Assembly: GCF_003148565.1 (NCBI RefSeq)
Contig: NZ_QGGL01000012.1
Location: 84,187-148,186 of the forward strand
DNA: 64,000 bases
Direction: 5' to 3'
Source of the DNA: Tumebacillus permanentifrigoris
GTDB lineage: Bacteria > Bacillota > Bacilli > Tumebacillales > Tumebacillaceae
In this document: positions 17,526 through 24,839 of the stretch, piece by piece
Layout of the letters: each line of letters starts with the position of its first letter
Numbering within the stretch: position 1 is the stretch's first letter
Program-made: the position numbers and the translations under genes
The notes under the pieces: model-generated
What the model saw: the letters and a program-made list of their open reading frames with translations, nothing else
What the model was told of the DNA's origin: nothing
Database searches by the model: none

Positions 17526-17554
17526 AATATATATCAGAGCGTCGAGCTGGTCAA
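17526..17554 (-). promoter_or_regulatory. queF: Promoter of queF
   Basis: On the minus strand, TTGACC and TATATT are separated by 17 bases. It sits between the terminator of the upstream gene and the queF start. Confidence 0.65.
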
Positions 17555-17555
17555 G

Positions 17556-17583
17556 TAAAAACAGCCTGCACGATGGCAGGCTA
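17556..17583 (-). terminator. Terminator overlapping the stop codon of the 17581 gene
   Basis: AGCCTGC/GCAGGCT stem whose first arm includes the TAG stop, followed on the minus strand by a short T-run. Confidence 0.7.
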
Positions 17584-17919
17584 GTACTGGTGTTGCATCG
17601 GATCGTTGTTCATCGGGTTCATTCCGGTGCCTTTTTGCGGGTGGTGTTGGTTGGGTTGGTAGGACGGTACGGCTTGACCAAGTTGTTGGTACATCGTGTT
17701 GGCCAGACTTTGGATCTGGCGGAGTTGGGCCTGCTCTTGGTTGTGGTCGAAGTACATCTGTTGCGGGAATGCGTTGGAGCCCTGGTTCAATTGATGGGAC
17801 ATCAGGCGGGTGGTCTCCTGCTCGTGGCGGATCAGCGAGCCGATCATCTGGCGTACTTGGCGTAGTTCCACCTGCAGACGGGAGAGTTCGGATTCAAGTT
17901 GTTGCATCTGTTGTTGCAT
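17581..17919 (-). CDS. Small Gln-rich coiled-coil protein, possibly spore-associated
   Basis: This 112-residue protein starts with MQQQMQQLESELSRLQVEL, a Gln-rich coiled coil. It ends in a His/Gln/Pro/Asn-rich tail (QPNQHHPQKG...). It is not recognised. It is divergent from a second protein that begins MQQS and is also Gln/Met-rich, 158 bases away. This suggests paired regulation and perhaps a shared spore-coat or spore-surface role, which is inference only. The start at 17919 has a perfect GAGGAGG. A longer frame to 18006 has none. Confidence 0.65.
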   Translation of the reverse strand: MQQQMQQLESELSRLQVELRQVRQMIGSLIRHEQETTRLMSHQLNQGSNAFPQQMYFDHNQEQAQLRQIQSLANTMYQQLGQAVPSYQPNQHHPQKGTGMNPMNNDPMQHQY

Positions 17920-18077
17920 AGCTGATTCCTCCTCAGGTACGGGACAGTGTACGTTCCTTTTCTTACGATGCCCGAATCTGGGAGGTTTTATGAAAACTGG
18001 ATGCATATTTGTTCCAAGTTGCGGGACAGGATAGGGTAGGAAGATTTTTACGAGATCCGTGAGGAGGCAGAGCCACG

Positions 18078-19247
18078 ATGCAACAGAGCATTACGCGTAT
18101 GGCGGGTCAGGTACAAGCGATGCAACAAGAAGTGATGGAGTTGCAACAGATCGCACAGCACTTGACGCAATCGAATATGGGACGTTTTCAACAGTTACAA
18201 GGGATGAGCCAACAGAACCCCGCATTCTACCAACTGGCGGGCAGTGAGCAGGCGTCCGTGCAGATGTTGTATAATTTGACGCGCGTTTGTGAGGAGATGA
18301 ACCAACATCTGCGCAACATCTCCACGCAGGTGAGTTCAAACGGACAGCCGTCACAGGGCGCTCAGAGTGTACAAGGCGGGCAACAGCAGCAGCAACAGCA
18401 ACAGAGACAACAACAGTCGCAACGTCAACAGCAAGCTCCAGAAGGCCCGATTGCCACGGATACGACACACCTCCGCCGGATGACGTCGTCGACCGATGCG
18501 AGCAACCAACTGGATTCGACGATGACCGCTGCGACCGATACGAACCAAGGTGGGTCGATGCAGGCGTCGAGCAGTCAAGGTGGGTCGATGTCCAGCGGGT
18601 CACAAGGTGGCGGGTCACAGAGCAGCAGCAGTTCGCAGGGCGGCTCGCAGAGCAGCAACTACCAAGGTGCTGGTGGGCAGAGTGGCACCACTGGGGTCTC
18701 ACAATCAGCGATGATGCAACCGGTGTTGAGCGGTTCCACGATGCAACAACAAGCGCAACAAATCTTCTCGCAATCCGGTCAACAACAAAAGCAAAGTCAA
18801 GGTTCCGGCGGAAGTTCCTCCACCTCCATGGGCCAAAGCAACCAAGGAAATCAAGGCTCACAGGGCTCTCAAGGTAGCCCCAGCATGCAAGCCAGTCTCA
18901 ACCAAACCTCCATGTTCCCCAGCGCCTCGATGAAGCAAGGCTCCTCCAGCCAAGGCGGCATGGGTCAAGGTTCCATGAACCAAGGTCGCATGGGTCAATC
19001 CTCAATGGGCCAAGGCTCGATGAACCAAGGCGGCATGGGTCAATCCACAATGGGCCAAGGCTCCATGAACCAAGGCGGAATGGGTCAATCCTCAATGGGT
19101 CAAGGCTCCATGAACCAAGGTTCCCAAGGTCAGATGAGCGCAGATGAGATCGGCCAGCAGATCGAGAACGATCTGAAAAACAACCGCAACGAATACCGCG
19201 AAGAACCGCACGCTCAGGTGTACCCGTACAACCGCTATACCACCTGA
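18078..19247 (+). CDS. Gln/Ser/Gly/Met-rich protein with 15-residue tandem repeats
   Basis: This protein has 389 residues. Residues 1-95 are helical and Gln-rich (AGQVQAMQQEVMELQQIAQ; VQMLYNLTRVCEEMNQHL). The next roughly 200 residues are low-complexity Gln/Ser/Gly. Residues about 295-350 are near-perfect repeats of MGQSSMGQGSMNQGG (45 bases each, about 3-4 copies, 18959-19125). The last 30 residues are a charged ordered tail (EIGQQIENDLKNNRNEY). There is no signal peptide. The composition resembles spore-coat or intrinsically disordered assembly proteins, and the function is unproven. The ATG follows GAGGAGG. A strong terminator follows. Confidence 0.7.
   Translation: MQQSITRMAGQVQAMQQEVMELQQIAQHLTQSNMGRFQQLQGMSQQNPAFYQLAGSEQASVQMLYNLTRVCEEMNQHLRNISTQVSSNGQPSQGAQSVQGGQQQQQQQQRQQQSQRQQQAPEGPIATDTTHLRRMTSSTDASNQLDSTMTAATDTNQGGSMQASSSQGGSMSSGSQGGGSQSSSSSQGGSQSSNYQGAGGQSGTTGVSQSAMMQPVLSGSTMQQQAQQIFSQSGQQQKQSQGSGGSSSTSMGQSNQGNQGSQGSQGSPSMQASLNQTSMFPSASMKQGSSSQGGMGQGSMNQGRMGQSSMGQGSMNQGGMGQSTMGQGSMNQGGMGQSSMGQGSMNQGSQGQMSADEIGQQIENDLKNNRNEYREEPHAQVYPYNRYTT
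18959..19125 (+). repeat. 45-base in-frame tandem repeat
   Basis: About 3.5 copies encode MGQSSMGQGSMNQGG with mostly synonymous differences between copies. It is a likely site of length variation between strains. Confidence 0.85.
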
Positions 19248-19279
19248 TTTCTACCTACAAGTCTACAAGTCCCCTCCCC

Positions 19280-19321
19280 AAAAGAGAAACAGCACCCACG
19301 TAGGGTGCTGTTTCTCTTTTT
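19280..19321. terminator. Bidirectional terminator between convergent genes
   Basis: GAGAAACAGCACCC pairs perfectly with GGGTGCTGTTTCTC, with A-run and T-run flanks. Confidence 0.92.
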
Positions 19322-19331
19322 CATCGATCTC

Positions 19332-19610
19332 TTAATGAACTTGTCCTTGGCGCTTTTTCAACGCCTCTTGGTAGTGCTCGTACATCATGCGTTGACGCTC
19401 CCCGTCCTTGATCGTCGACAGGTACGCCTCGCGCAGATCCAACCGTTCGTCCGGGGTCATGATCGCTTCGAAGTCGGCCGCGATCAGCGTGTTCACCTGC
19501 TGGCGCTCCGTCGCTGACCAAGTCAGATATTGCTCATACGGCAACACCATCATATCAGCGCGAAATTGCGCCAACATCTCCTTTGGAAATTCCTCATACT
19601 TGATGCCCAT
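19332..19610 (-). CDS. Hypothetical cytosolic helical protein
   Basis: This unrecognised 92-residue protein is rich in Met, Glu and Arg (FPKEMLAQFRADMMVLPYEQY, TPDERLDLREAYLST). It has no membrane or signal segment. ATG 19610 follows AAGGGGG. The longer frame to 19664 lacks a site. It is monocistronic, converging on the repeat protein across a shared terminator. Confidence 0.65.
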   Translation of the reverse strand: MGIKYEEFPKEMLAQFRADMMVLPYEQYLTWSATERQQVNTLIAADFEAIMTPDERLDLREAYLSTIKDGERQRMMYEHYQEALKKRQGQVH

Positions 19611-19768
19611 GACGTGTTCCCCCTTTGCTTCTACCCGATATCGTATCACAAACGCCTGCGCCAACTCCAGAAAAACGCCTCTCGCCGTTTGACTTAGCTA
19701 CAAGCCCAACGTATCATATTCATATCTTCAAATAATCAAACATACAACTAAAAATTGGAGGTTCCTCC

Positions 19769-20326
19769 TTGCACACAACCCGAGCAGACGTGATCAAATG
19801 GGGGCTTGAGTATCTAGACGATGCAGGAACCGGTGCCATTTGTACGGTTTGTATCTCAACCGGGGGTTCATGCTGTGCTGGGTGCCGACATTTAACACCC
19901 GGTGTTGGTTGTCAACGTCGAAACACCAGTTGCACGTCTTGGTTATGTGGCTACTTGCTGTTTATCTTCCATGAACTGGGGATTCTTGCAGACTGGTATT
20001 CGTTCTGGAAACAGGTCCCTGGCATTGATTTCCGCCAAGATTTTACTCCCTCTGAATTTCCTATTGAGAAGTGGATCGACAAACGCAATTTGAAGATCCT
20101 AACCGCCGCCTTCAGCCAGGATCTTCAAGAGGTATCCAAGAAAAACGAGCAGTACAGCTCGACGATCAAACGAAACGACCTCCTGTTTCGGATGATCACG
20201 CTCGAATACGACTTCAAAATGAATGGTGACGACCATTTTGATGCCCTCAACAAACGGCTTGCTCGCCTCATGAAGGATTTCAAACGATACAATGCCATCA
20301 AAAGCCTCTATCAATCGAAAAAATAG
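19769..20326 (+). CDS. Cysteine-rich protein of unknown function
   Basis: This protein has 185 residues. Eight Cys cluster between residues 25 and 60 (CTVC, SCCAGC, GVGC, TSC, LC), then comes a hydrophobic segment (GYLLFIFHELGILADW). The rest is a charged helical half (TIKRNDLLFRMITLEYDF). The spacing suggests a metal or iron-sulfur site, not a classic zinc ribbon. TTG is the only reasonable start. The ribosome binding site GGAGG faces CCTCC two bases later, so the site can self-pair. The next genes in the same direction are an ArsR regulator (113 bases on) and a kinase. I do not recognise the family. Confidence 0.65.
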   Translation: MHTTRADVIKWGLEYLDDAGTGAICTVCISTGGSCCAGCRHLTPGVGCQRRNTSCTSWLCGYLLFIFHELGILADWYSFWKQVPGIDFRQDFTPSEFPIEKWIDKRNLKILTAAFSQDLQEVSKKNEQYSSTIKRNDLLFRMITLEYDFKMNGDDHFDALNKRLARLMKDFKRYNAIKSLYQSKK

Positions 20327-20439
20327 CCGCCTCGCAGGATAGAAGCCCGTGCGATCGGCAAGGTCTTCGCAGCGACCGATCGGAAGCTCTGATCAGATCG
20401 AGCCGCTTCCAAAGTAGTTCCCGTTGAAAGGGGAAACGT

Positions 20440-20766
20440 ATGGACTTAGAAATTCAACAATTCAAAGCCGACTTCTTCAAAGCATTAGCACATCCAGTAC
20501 GAATTCGCATCCTCGAATTGCTCGCCGGAGGGGACAAAAATGTCAATGAACTGCAGTCCCTCATCGGAAGTGAGGGGTCAGCCATGTCGCAACAGTTAAG
20601 CATCTTGCGCGCCAAAAATATCGTGGTGGGGACGAAGGATGGCAATCGCGTCATTTACTCGTTGCGAGATCCGATGCTCATCGACTTGTTGCTCGTAGCG
20701 AAACAGATTTTTAACAACCATTTTATCAACGAAATCAACAAACTAGATCGGTTCAACGACAATTGA
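20440..20766 (+). CDS. ArsR-family winged-helix transcriptional regulator
   Basis: This is a 108-residue DNA-binding repressor of the ArsR/SmtB fold. The family start FKALAHPVRIRILELLAGG, the recognition-helix region SGAMSQQLSILR-like (SAMSQQLSILRAKN), and the wing GTKDGNRVIYSLRDP are clear. The metal-binding ELCVC motif of arsenic or cadmium sensors is absent, so the signal may be non-metal. It overlaps nothing but is followed after one base by a Ser/Thr kinase, an unusual pairing. The ATG lies after GAAAGGGG. Confidence 0.9.
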   Translation: MDLEIQQFKADFFKALAHPVRIRILELLAGGDKNVNELQSLIGSEGSAMSQQLSILRAKNIVVGTKDGNRVIYSLRDPMLIDLLLVAKQIFNNHFINEINKLDRFNDN

Positions 20767-20767
20767 T

Positions 20768-21628
20768 ATGGCGATTCCAACTTCCTCGAAGCGCATCTGG
20801 TATTCGATACGGTATTGGATCGACCTGATCTACACCCAACTGCTCGACCGTCCCTATCGAGCGGGGAAAGTGCTAGGCAAACGCTATGTGGTGGAGCGGT
20901 GTCTGGGCATGGGGAGCTACGGCATCTCCTACCTCTGTCGTGACCAGCAAACGGGACAGCCCTGTGTGGTCAAGCAAGTCCGACCGAGCAAGCGGCGCGG
21001 ACAGAAAGGCTTCCCGATTTTTGAATACGAGACGTCGATTCTCCAGCAACTCCAGCATCCGGCGATCCCCCGTCTGTATCAGAAGTTCAGCCAGCGCGGG
21101 CATTGGTTTTTCGCGATGGAATACATGCAAGGCACGAATCTGGAGGATGCGCTGTTCGAAACCGATCTGCGCTATTCGGAGCGTCAGGCGTTGCAGTTGA
21201 TCCGCGACTTGCTGGAGATCGTCGCGTATGTGCATGACCAGCGCGTCGTGCATCGCGATGTGCGCATCCCGAACGTGATCCTGCAGGATGGGCAGCTCAA
21301 ACTGATCGACTTCGGCCTCGCCCGCCGCCTTGGCGACCGCCCCACACAGGTGGCAGAAGACTTGCGCGACTATGTGGTAGAAAAGCAGATCAAGCGCGAG
21401 GTCGAGTTCCGCAGTGATTTTTATTCGATGGGTCACTTCTTGTTGTTCCTGCTGTACACAACGTTTGAATCCTCCGGCGAGGAGGAGCGCAGTTGGGAGG
21501 AGGAATTGAACCTCCACCCCGCCACCAAGACCTTGCTCAAGCGGATGCTCCAGCTACAGTCCCCACACTTCGCCAACGCCGCCGAACTGGCGACTGCCTT
21601 GGATGAAGCCATCCGCGCGGCGGAGTGA
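20768..21628 (+). CDS. Eukaryotic-type Ser/Thr protein kinase, cytosolic
   Basis: This 286-residue protein is one Hanks-type kinase domain. The Gly-loop is LGMGSYG (residues 46-52), with ATP Lys69 (VVKQ), the catalytic loop HRDVRIPN (Asp164, Asn169) and DFG at 181-183. The usual Lys of HRDxKxxN is Arg166, a conservative change, so activity is plausible. There is no transmembrane helix or PASTA repeat, unlike PrkC. The gene starts one base after the ArsR stop without its own clear ribosome binding site, so translation is probably coupled. It ends at a terminator. Confidence 0.88.
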   Translation: MAIPTSSKRIWYSIRYWIDLIYTQLLDRPYRAGKVLGKRYVVERCLGMGSYGISYLCRDQQTGQPCVVKQVRPSKRRGQKGFPIFEYETSILQQLQHPAIPRLYQKFSQRGHWFFAMEYMQGTNLEDALFETDLRYSERQALQLIRDLLEIVAYVHDQRVVHRDVRIPNVILQDGQLKLIDFGLARRLGDRPTQVAEDLRDYVVEKQIKREVEFRSDFYSMGHFLLFLLYTTFESSGEEERSWEEELNLHPATKTLLKRMLQLQSPHFANAAELATALDEAIRAAE

Positions 21629-21651
21629 GTCGATCCTATCGTTCGCCCAGC

Positions 21652-21690
21652 AAAAAAAGGGAACCCGCGTTGGCGGATTCCCTTTTTTCC
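21652..21690. terminator. Bidirectional terminator after the kinase gene
   Basis: GGGAA-CCGC/GCGG-TTCCC stem between A-run and T-run. It also serves the convergent His-rich gene. Confidence 0.85.
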
Positions 21691-21702
21691 GATCGATTGC
21701 GA

Positions 21703-21921
21703 TCAACTGGAGAAGAACGAGAAGCTGGAGTGCTTTTTCTTGTAGTGACCGTGGCCGTAGTTCGAATGGCCGTGGTGACCGTGGTTGTTCGGGTGTTGCG
21801 GGGCATGGTGTTTGTAATCGCTGGAGCTGTACTTTTTGTATTTGTGATGCTTGTGATGACTGGAACTGTATTTGTGAGCGGTCATCTCATGCAGGACTTT
21901 TTTGATAAATTTACCGAACAT
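21703..21921 (-). CDS. Small His/Lys/Ser/Tyr-rich protein
   Basis: This 72-residue protein begins with a short hydrophobic/basic helix (FGKFIKKVLHEM). It then becomes a low-complexity run of His, Lys, Ser, Tyr and Asn (HHKHHKYKKYSSSDYKHH, HGHHGHSNYGHGHYKKK). About one quarter of the residues are His. Possible roles are metal binding or a spore-coat component resembling short CotG-like proteins; neither is shown. The ATG follows AGGGGGG. It stands alone, 69 bases from the cupin gene stop on the same strand. Confidence 0.65.
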   Translation of the reverse strand: MFGKFIKKVLHEMTAHKYSSSHHKHHKYKKYSSSDYKHHAPQHPNNHGHHGHSNYGHGHYKKKHSSFSFFSS

Positions 21922-21990
21922 CTTGGAGATCCCCCCTGTAGGTTTGTTATCTCTTACTACGCAGGAGGCATGAAAAGGTTTCAGGTTCTT

Positions 21991-22446
21991 TTATTCGGGC
22001 CACTGGAAGTGCGGAGTGACGATCTTGCCATCCTCTGAAGTTTTCTTCTCCAGACTGCCAGCCTTCGCTTGGACGACGATGTAGTACAGGTCTTCTGTGG
22101 AGTTGTTGCGCCAAGCGCGTTCGCCTTGCGGTGCGACGCGAACCGAGCTGCCTTCGCTGACGTCGATCACTTGTCCATCCACGTAGAACTGGCCTGTGCC
22201 CTTGACGAACAGGTACAGCTCCTCGTTCTCGCCATGAGCGTGTGTGTACGGCGTTCCAGAACCTGGCTTCAACACACCCAGCGACACTTCCATGCCGTTG
22301 AGACCCATCGCTTCGTTGAGAAACAGCTTGCCTGGGAACGTAAACTGCGGGAGTGGCGAGAACACATAATCCATCATGCCCTCCCACGGACCTGCATGTG
22401 CTGCTGTGAAGTGTTCACCTTTGATAATTCCGCCCTTCATTTCCAT
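21991..22446 (-). CDS. Cupin-domain protein with incomplete metal site
   Basis: This is a 151-residue single-cupin protein. Motif 1 is present (TPYTHAHGENEELYLFVKG) with two His and a Glu. In motif 2 the usual His is missing (APQGERAWRN), so metal binding may be weakened or use other ligands. The family covers dioxygenases, isomerases and sugar-binding proteins, so no reaction is assigned. ATG 22446 lies after GAGGGA. The GTG at 22461 would be a longer start without a site. Confidence 0.8.
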   Translation of the reverse strand: MEMKGGIIKGEHFTAAHAGPWEGMMDYVFSPLPQFTFPGKLFLNEAMGLNGMEVSLGVLKPGSGTPYTHAHGENEELYLFVKGTGQFYVDGQVIDVSEGSSVRVAPQGERAWRNNSTEDLYYIVVQAKAGSLEKKTSEDGKIVTPHFQWPE

Positions 22447-22620
22447 CCAACAATCCCTCACTTTAACTAGTTTATGGATTCAGAATATCGCATTGAGTCT
22501 GAATTGTAAAACTTACCAGACCCATTCTCAACTATTTTAAATGAGGTGGCAGGATTCCTACGGGGATTCAGAGTATGTATAGGTATTGATCTTGCGCTAG
22601 GTAGGAGGCCATCCGCAGGT

Positions 22621-23718
22621 ATGTGGCTTGATAAATTTTTTGTGAATCTATGCATCCTCGTCGCTTGTCTGTTTTTCTTGCACCAATTGTTGAAGGATCG
22701 AAAGGTCACGCCACACTCCCCGCTCCCCCTGCGCTTCGTGATCGGCGGGGTGCTCGGGTTGCTCGGCTGGTTGCTGATGATGCACAGCCTGCATGTCGGT
22801 GATGGCACCGTGTTCGATCTGCGGATCTTGCCGGTGTTCATCGCCGCTGCGGCTGGCGGCTGGGTTTCTGCTTTGACAACTGCCGTGATTGTCGGGGCGG
22901 GGCGAGCCCTGCTGTTTGACTGGACCCCGGCGACGGTGGCCGCGCTGTCCAACCTGTTCGTCACGGCTGTCATCTGCGGCGTGATCGTGCGCTATACGGA
23001 GAATCACATCTGCCGTTGGGCCGCTATGTCGCTCGTGAACATCGTGGCGGTCGGAATCTCGATCCTGTTCATTCCTGGTGATCTGCATGTACACATGAAG
23101 TTTTTGTTGCAGTATGCGCTGGTCGTGTCGGTGGCGATGTGGTTCACGTTTCTGTTGATCGGGTATCTGTATCGTTCACACGAAGCCTTCTTGCAAGTTC
23201 GCGAATCGGCGCGCAAGGACTTTCTGACCGGGCTCAACAACGTGCGTTCCTTCGATTCGGCGATCAACACGTTGTTGCAGAAAAACCAAGAGCATGGCGA
23301 GGAACTCGCCTTTCTGTTGATCGACATCGACTATTTCAAAAAAGTCAACGACACCTACGGACATTCGGCGGGTGACGAGGTGCTCCGGCAGTTGAGCGAT
23401 GTGCTGAGCCTGACCGCGCGCAGCATGGATGTCGTCTCCCGCAACGGCGGCGAGGAGTTTTCCCTCATCCTCCCCGCCTGTTCCAAGCACAACGCCCTGC
23501 GCGTGGCGAACCGCATCCGCACCACGATTGAGCACCATCGCTTCAAACTGCCTTCCGGGCAGGACATCCAAGTCACCGTCTCCCTCGGACTTTCACAGTC
23601 CACGCCAGAGGTTCCGCTGACCGCCTATGAACTCGTCGATCTCGCAGACGAGGGTCTCTACCTCGCCAAGCGCTCTGGACGCAACCGCGTCTGTTGCTTC
23701 CAACCGACGGATATGTAA
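22621..23718 (+). CDS. Membrane-bound diguanylate cyclase (LytS-type 5TM + GGDEF)
   Basis: This 365-residue protein makes cyclic-di-GMP. About six hydrophobic helices in residues 1-190 resemble the 5TMR-LYT sensor. The GGDEF domain follows (LTGLNNVRSFD, LLIDIDYFKKVNDTYGHSAGDE). The active site is NGGEEF, a functional variant. An RSMD motif five residues before it is a complete product-inhibition I-site. ATG 22621 follows TAGGAGG. The GTG at 22546 would add 25 unrelated residues. Confidence 0.9.
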   Translation: MWLDKFFVNLCILVACLFFLHQLLKDRKVTPHSPLPLRFVIGGVLGLLGWLLMMHSLHVGDGTVFDLRILPVFIAAAAGGWVSALTTAVIVGAGRALLFDWTPATVAALSNLFVTAVICGVIVRYTENHICRWAAMSLVNIVAVGISILFIPGDLHVHMKFLLQYALVVSVAMWFTFLLIGYLYRSHEAFLQVRESARKDFLTGLNNVRSFDSAINTLLQKNQEHGEELAFLLIDIDYFKKVNDTYGHSAGDEVLRQLSDVLSLTARSMDVVSRNGGEEFSLILPACSKHNALRVANRIRTTIEHHRFKLPSGQDIQVTVSLGLSQSTPEVPLTAYELVDLADEGLYLAKRSGRNRVCCFQPTDM

Positions 23719-23757
23719 AAAAGACCCTGCCGACTCAGTCGGCAGGGTCTTTTTTTG
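23717..23757. terminator. Bidirectional terminator between cyclase and sulfate-binding protein
   Basis: GACCCTGCCGAC pairs perfectly with GTCGGCAGGGTC, with a 3-base loop and long A/T runs. Confidence 0.93.
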
Positions 23758-23776
23758 GCTAGACTTTATGTTGCTC

Positions 23777-24823
23777 TTACTTGCCGGCGAGGATTTGATC
23801 CCAGAGGGCGCCGTCTTGGTAGAGGTCTTTGCGGACTTGGGTCCAGCCACCGAGGTACTTGATGTCGTAGAGGCCCGCCGGGGTCTTGTATTGCTTTTCG
23901 AACTCTTTGGCGACCGCCGGGTCGACCGCACGGAAGCCTTTTTCGGAGAAGGCGCGTTGGGCATCTGCTGTCCAGAGGTAGTCGACGAAAGCGTCGGCGA
24001 CTTGGCGCACGCCGTGTTTGTCGGCGTTTTTGTCGACGACCGCTGCTGGATTCTCGATCAGAATCGTGTAGTTAGGCACGATGATGTTGTACTTCTGGCC
24101 TTCCAGATTCCGCCCGATCAATTCGTTCTCGTAGGTGACGACGACGTCGCCTGTGCCGTTTTCAAACGTGGTCATCGACGCACGGCCCGACTTGTCGAGG
24201 GCTTTGACGTTTTTCTGGATGCGTTTGAGCAGGTCAGCCGCATACGCCGGGTCTTTTTTTCCTTTTTCTTCCGAAATTTTCAACCCTGCGCCGTAGATGC
24301 CGTTGACGTCCCACTGTGCGCCGCCCGAGGTCTTCGGGTTCGGGTAGAGCACGCCGATGCCCGGCTTGGCGAGGTCTTCCCAATCTTGGATGCCCTTCGG
24401 ATTGCCTTCCCGTGTACCGAAGGCTACGACCGAATTGGTGATCATCCCGTTGTGTGGCTTGGTTCTCCAGTCGTTCGTGATCAGCCCAGCCTTTTGGATC
24501 GTGTCGATGTCAGCCTCCAGCGACAACACCGCCACGTCCGCTTCAAAACCGCCTGCGATCGCACGCGCTTGCGTCCCGGATGCTTCGTAGGATTCTTGGA
24601 AGTTGACCGTCTGGCCCGTTTTGTCCTTCCATTGCTTTTGGAAGGCGGGGAGGATTTTTTTGAACGCTTCCTGCGGGACGGAGTACGCGCCGAGGACGAG
24701 CGTGACTTCCTTGGGCTCCTCCTTCGTCCCTGTCGTGGTCGTCGAGGCGGTTTCTGTGTTGCTGCCGCAAGCGGGCAACACCGTGATCGAAGCAATCAGA
24801 ACTCCAGCAAGCCATTTTTTCAT
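23777..24823 (-). CDS. sbp: Sulfate ABC transporter substrate-binding lipoprotein (Sbp/CysP)
   Basis: This is a 348-residue periplasmic-type binding protein for sulfate or thiosulfate. It is lipidated at Cys20 (SITVLPACGSN). Family motifs are intact: LGAYSVPQEAF, SYEASGTQARAI, DVAVLSLEADI, NPKTSGGAQWD and PNYTILIENPAAVV. It is the last gene of the cysT-cysW-cysA-sbp operon, 16 bases after cysA, whereas sbp commonly comes first. ATG 24823 follows AAAGGAG. Confidence 0.94.
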   Translation of the reverse strand: MKKWLAGVLIASITVLPACGSNTETASTTTTGTKEEPKEVTLVLGAYSVPQEAFKKILPAFQKQWKDKTGQTVNFQESYEASGTQARAIAGGFEADVAVLSLEADIDTIQKAGLITNDWRTKPHNGMITNSVVAFGTREGNPKGIQDWEDLAKPGIGVLYPNPKTSGGAQWDVNGIYGAGLKISEEKGKKDPAYAADLLKRIQKNVKALDKSGRASMTTFENGTGDVVVTYENELIGRNLEGQKYNIIVPNYTILIENPAAVVDKNADKHGVRQVADAFVDYLWTADAQRAFSEKGFRAVDPAVAKEFEKQYKTPAGLYDIKYLGGWTQVRKDLYQDGALWDQILAGK

Positions 24824-24839
24824 CGTTGTCTGTCTCCTT

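Noticed and set aside
17486..17555. preQ1 riboswitch before queF
   Set aside because: The leader is only about 40 bases and shows no preQ1 aptamer-like stem and A-rich tail.
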